Shown here piece by piece: positions 60,260-64,000 of a stretch of DNA of 64,000 nt. The DNA is from Paralvinella palmiformis. Taxonomy: Eukaryota; Annelida; Polychaeta; Terebellida; Alvinellidae. The position numbers and the translations under genes are program-made. Location: the NCBI GenBank assembly GCA_025642065.1, contig JAODUP010001058.1:1-64000 (forward strand). Reading direction: 5' to 3'. The notes beneath the pieces were generated by a model. It ran no database searches. It was not told where the DNA came from and worked only from the letters and a program-made list of their open reading frames with translations. The number at the start of each line of letters is the position of its first letter. The stretch's first letter is position 1.

Positions 60260-61580
60260 GTCTTTGCCAATTAATGCTATTCAGTATTTGTTAAAGGATG
60301 GTGATGACAGATATTGTGCTGATTTGATTAAAACCTTTGTACGCTAACATCACTGATCATGTAAACATTGATATGACCGATTCACTGATTCTTGGACTGC
60401 AATTACATTTTTCGGTTACAAAACAAAAGGCAACAAGAACGATAACCTTTAAGGTTGATAGCGGTTTAATAAAATCTTCTCTGAAACATGTTGCAATATA
60501 CCGGAGACCAATGTTGCAACGAAGTCGAGAAGAATTGAGTGAATCAACTGAAACATTTGTGAAACAGTTTAATCCCATAAAGATAGATTCTACTATTATT
60601 TGTGACCTGACACCCTCTAGCAAGTATCTAAACTAAACCAAACATATCGTACTTTATACAACTTATAATCGTGAATCAACACACAACTCTTACTAGGGAG
60701 GAAGGTTACATATTTTGCTGTACTTTTAGAAAAGGTATTTCCACTGATTTGCCACAAATGAATTAAAGGTTAGTGATAACCGACAGTTAATGATTAAGTC
60801 AAGTCAGTTGAAATGCTACGCAGTCTCTAGCCAATATGTTTCAAACAATGGATTTTTTTTTAAATGACAGAGATGGTCAGTATTTTGCAACAATAGATGA
60901 GAAATCAATAGATAAGGTTAACCCTTCACAGCTTCTGTTGCTTGCATATTTTTGTTACCGTTGCCTAATTGGAGCTATTTCATAGATTTTGTCTCTGTAA
61001 CGATCAAGCTTAGCTTGTTGCGTGATACTTGAACTGTTAGGGCTACTTTGTATATCTCAGTATTGAATAAAAAACACATTCATTAATGAATTACACATGA
61101 TGATTAGTATTATGGTAGAAAGCAAAATCATGCACTTCATGTATATATATATATATATATAAGTCACAATCATATAAGTTACTGAACATTTGTTGGTGTT
61201 ATGTGTTACTTGAAATGGTGTGACATTTGATTGACAGAACGTAAGGCAATTCCAAAATAGTTGTAGTATTCTCTGTTGGACGACATTACACCTTCAAATC
61301 ATAACGGAGTAATGTTGTTATTTGTTAATGAAATAAACTTCGGCCAATTATTGCTAAACCGTATCAAATCTCACAACATGATGCTTAAACTATTAAAAAA
61401 AAAACCCTGTCCATTCGGTGTTTATAGAATGTTGATTTATTTCGCCTTGTAACTTGTTTCAAGGTCATCCGTCAGACTTTAGTCCAAACTGACACAATTA
61501 TACATCTGTTGCATTGTATAAAATGTTTTACTTAATCAGTCCTTCATAACGAAAATAGTAGGCTAAAATAAGATCGTAAG
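60260..61580. other. Intergenic, no gene seen
   Basis: The two-strand open frame at 60337-60636 has no recognisable motif. A (TA)n tract lies at 61141-61160. Confidence 0.6.
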
Positions 61581-61594
61581 ATATAGGATCAACA

Positions 61595-61770
61595 TGGGTG
61601 GGGAATCACAGGGATTCCTGATGCTGGTGGACTATTCGTCCGTGACCCTCCTTTGGACCGCTAATGGCGCCTTACCGCCGGTGAGCCATAATACAATCGT
61701 CCGCCCGATAGGCAACCGTAGACCGTGGGCCAACCATGCTGCCACTGGTGGCCCCACGGAGATGAGTTAA
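61595..61770. repeat. GC-rich block, probable dispersed repeat
   Basis: About 175 bp of clearly higher GC than its surroundings, with GGCGCCTTACCGCCGGTGAG and CGTAGACCGTGGGCCAACCA. No coding frame or tRNA boxes are certain. The base composition suggests a transposed piece or a SINE-like element of unknown family. Confidence 0.4.
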
Positions 61771-61774
61771 ATGT

Positions 61775-62430
61775 GGAAGATCCAGTACACTTCAACATTT
61801 ACTGATTATGTTATCATAAGTTAAAGTTGCGTGAGGGAAACCTCGTGGAAAAATGAAGAAATTACGAATGCACAAAGTTTACGCCGTCCAATCTTTCGAC
61901 TTAAGTTAAGCGGATTTTATTTTAACCCTAGAAAGGCCCCAGTTGTGTTGCTGAAACACAGAAAAACGGTGAAATTCATGCTAACATTATGATTGTTGAA
62001 CGCGGTCCTAATACGCTATCAATATCACGCAGTTTGTTCAAATTGTCAGACGTATCGTCGAAACAGAAAGTAAACAATGTCTATTAAAGCCAAGAAAAGA
62101 ATCGAGATGAACTCTTTAAAACATGAGGACGTGACATGCTGTCGTTGATTCAATCAACTTTGGAGAGCCGTCATCTACAATATTACGAGTCTATATGTGT
62201 AACTAGATGTTTATTTGTCTGTCTCCTTCCGTCTAACTGGCTATATGTTTACCTGTTTGTACATCTCCCTTTGTTTTATAATCGATCACTATGACACTCA
62301 TAAAACGGCCCATGACGAAAAGTAGATACACAATAGAGAAAGTTATTATTATAAAATATTCATACGCTGAATCACCGTATGCGTCAGGGAATTGTAAGGT
62401 ATATCATATTGGCTTTCTAATGTAATGTCT
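61775..62430. other. Intergenic, no gene seen
   Basis: Nothing beyond unique AT-rich sequence was identified. Confidence 0.6.
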
Positions 62431-62566
62431 TTAACACTTATTTATTTCCCCTTGGTGTAGCTGAGGTGAGAGATTTGTCACGATAACTCGCAAGTAGATA
62501 AAAGTGAACATGAGGATGACCCCCTGACCACAATAGTTGTAGCAACTAATATCTAAAAACCGTTCG

Positions 62567-62679
<113 letters not shown>

Positions 62680-62699
62680 TATATATGTGAACTTAACTG

Positions 62700-63480
62700 A
62701 AAGGTATGCATTCATTTGTAGCCGTATTGTAACCTATATAGGTAATAGAGCTGGAATACCTTTCTAGACCGTCAGAATCACAGTATTAAGTTTACAGAAA
62801 CAAATTCGTTTTTGAGTATTATGATATATGCAGAGACTTAAAGTAGAAGTTCGTTTTGCTATAATGTAAAGATATCGAATTAACCTATGTTACACATATG
62901 GAATTGTTACATATATTTAATTCACATGGAAATATAATTGGGAAACATAATTGAGAGAAATACCATAAAACACATTACAACCAATTAAATTATGATATTT
63001 ATTTTCACAAAGCACAACTATACTTATTTTATGCCAATACATCTTTGACAATACTGAACAAGTATGGTCACATAATAATAAACACAGAACGAAAATCCCA
63101 CAGTATATAACACAAAGTCGGTTGCACAAGAGAATACTGAATTATTGACTCATGTACCACTCAAACATGATACTGACGTGATCGAGCTGCAAATTATAAC
63201 AACTATTAAGTATCTTCCAGGACATGGGTTTATATCAAGGACCCTTTCCTCTTTTAATCAGCCTAATTACCATATAAGGTTATTTGTTCAATTTAGTCTG
63301 CCATGTAATAACTGGCTGTAATATAACAACCATCTCACTTCTTGTAATTCGGCAACAGGCATTTGGCAAACATATTAATCAAGTACAACACACCTGTGGT
63401 AATTACAAAAAAAGGAAAGTCGCACCATCCGATTAGCCATTATGTACTGAGATGGGTATTATAGTAAGAATAATTAGCAC
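62700..63480. other. Intergenic, no gene seen
   Basis: AT-rich sequence upstream of the candidate exon at 63487. No clear promoter element is visible. Confidence 0.5.
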
Positions 63481-63486
63481 AAGAAT

Positions 63487-63600
63487 ATGTCCGGAATAAA
63501 TGCTACGCCGCAGCAGCATGTGCAGCTAGAAAGCTTCATTGGTGCCAGATTTCAGCATTTTACCGATATGCTGAAGGATAAAGCTTTTGTTGTTGGAGGT
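63487..63600 (+). CDS. Candidate first coding exon of an unidentified gene
   Basis: The ATG in a fair context (AAGAATATGTCC) opens MSGINATPQQHVQLESFIGA and continues to RFQHFTDMLKDKAFVVGG, ending at a possible donor GGAG|GTAAAT (intron from 63600). Composition is protein-like and less AT-rich than the flanks. The reading then runs into low-quality sequence. I do not recognise the protein and the rest of the gene would lie beyond the window. Confidence 0.3.
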
Positions 63601-63689
63601 AAATGCCCTACAAATATTCTTTTAGCACTGGGAATATATTATCGTAGCTCGGATCATCAGAAAATATCGATTCGAAAATGACATTGATT

Positions 63690-64000
63690 AAAAATCGATA
63701 TGATTCGAATAATATTTTCCTTACTGAAATAAAATATTCAACATTATTACCGATAGCGGAATAGACCTACATAGATCCAATAAAGCGATCTATCGGTCAT
63801 TGTGAATGGGCTACGGTCATACCCAAGCTGGGTACTCAGAAATTCGAAAATTATTTAAATAGTATAATGGAAATTCTATGGAGAAAATACACGGCAAATT
63901 CAATGGTCCACCACTGGTTAGATTTTTTAAACTAAGGTCTTCAGAGGGTCAAACTTACCCCTGTTATAAAATAATTAATAACATTTTAAATCTTTCAAGT
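63690..64000. other. Window end, nothing assigned
   Basis: AT-rich sequence without recognisable features. If 63487-63600 is an exon, this is its intron. Confidence 0.5.

Noticed and set aside
60337..60636. 99-codon + strand ORF mirrored by an 88-codon minus ORF
   Set aside because: There is no homology I can recognise, both strands are open, and no exon signals are present.

Overview
The window is AT-rich nuclear DNA from an invertebrate animal. Spliceosomal GT-AG introns, several tRNA-derived SINE families, CR1/Jockey-type and RTE-type LINE fragments, a Ty3/Gypsy-like LTR element, small TIR transposons and very many (TA)n/(CA)n microsatellites rule out a prokaryote. A lophotrochozoan, most likely a mollusc, fits the look of the repeats, but that is inference and no single base proves it.

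Two protein-coding genes can be assembled exon by exon, both on the + strand. (1) 4240-18478: a complete 10-exon gene for enoyl-CoA delta isomerase 2 (ECI2), an ACBP domain fused to a crotonase-fold isomerase, 390 aa, with an N-terminal mitochondrial-type leader but no peroxisomal SKL tail. (2) 27093-36765: a complete 6-exon gene of the TMEM106 family, a 256-aa type II late-endosome/lysosome membrane glycoprotein. No functional link between them is apparent; they are simply neighbours.

Layout. 1-4.2 kb: intergenic, with a SINE, a TA-flanked MITE and microsatellites. 4.2-18.8 kb: ECI2, whose introns hold SINEs, a 34-bp minisatellite that appears to grow out of the exon 5 donor site, a TTAA-flanked DNA transposon and an hAT-type MITE. 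18.8-27 kb: intergenic repeat mosaic with LINE-in-LINE nesting, an RTE-type LINE, and a P-element-like TIR element with a broken THAP zinc finger that itself carries a SINE and a LINE. 27-37 kb: TMEM106, with two antisense LINE fragments in introns 3 and 5. 38.3-41.1 kb: a decayed Ty3/Gypsy-like element with very short LTRs. 41-64 kb: gene-poor DNA with a second gypsy integrase fragment, complex tandem repeats, a mariner/pogo-like TIR element, two LINE endonuclease fragments in opposite orientation, long (TA)n tracts, and one unproven candidate first exon near 63.5 kb.

No functional rRNA or tRNA gene, CRISPR array or operon is present; the tRNA-like promoter motifs belong to SINEs. The most distinctive observations are the P-like/THAP element, the splice-site-derived minisatellite, the (TA)n-formed splice acceptor of ECI2 exon 8, and the missing PTS1 in ECI2.
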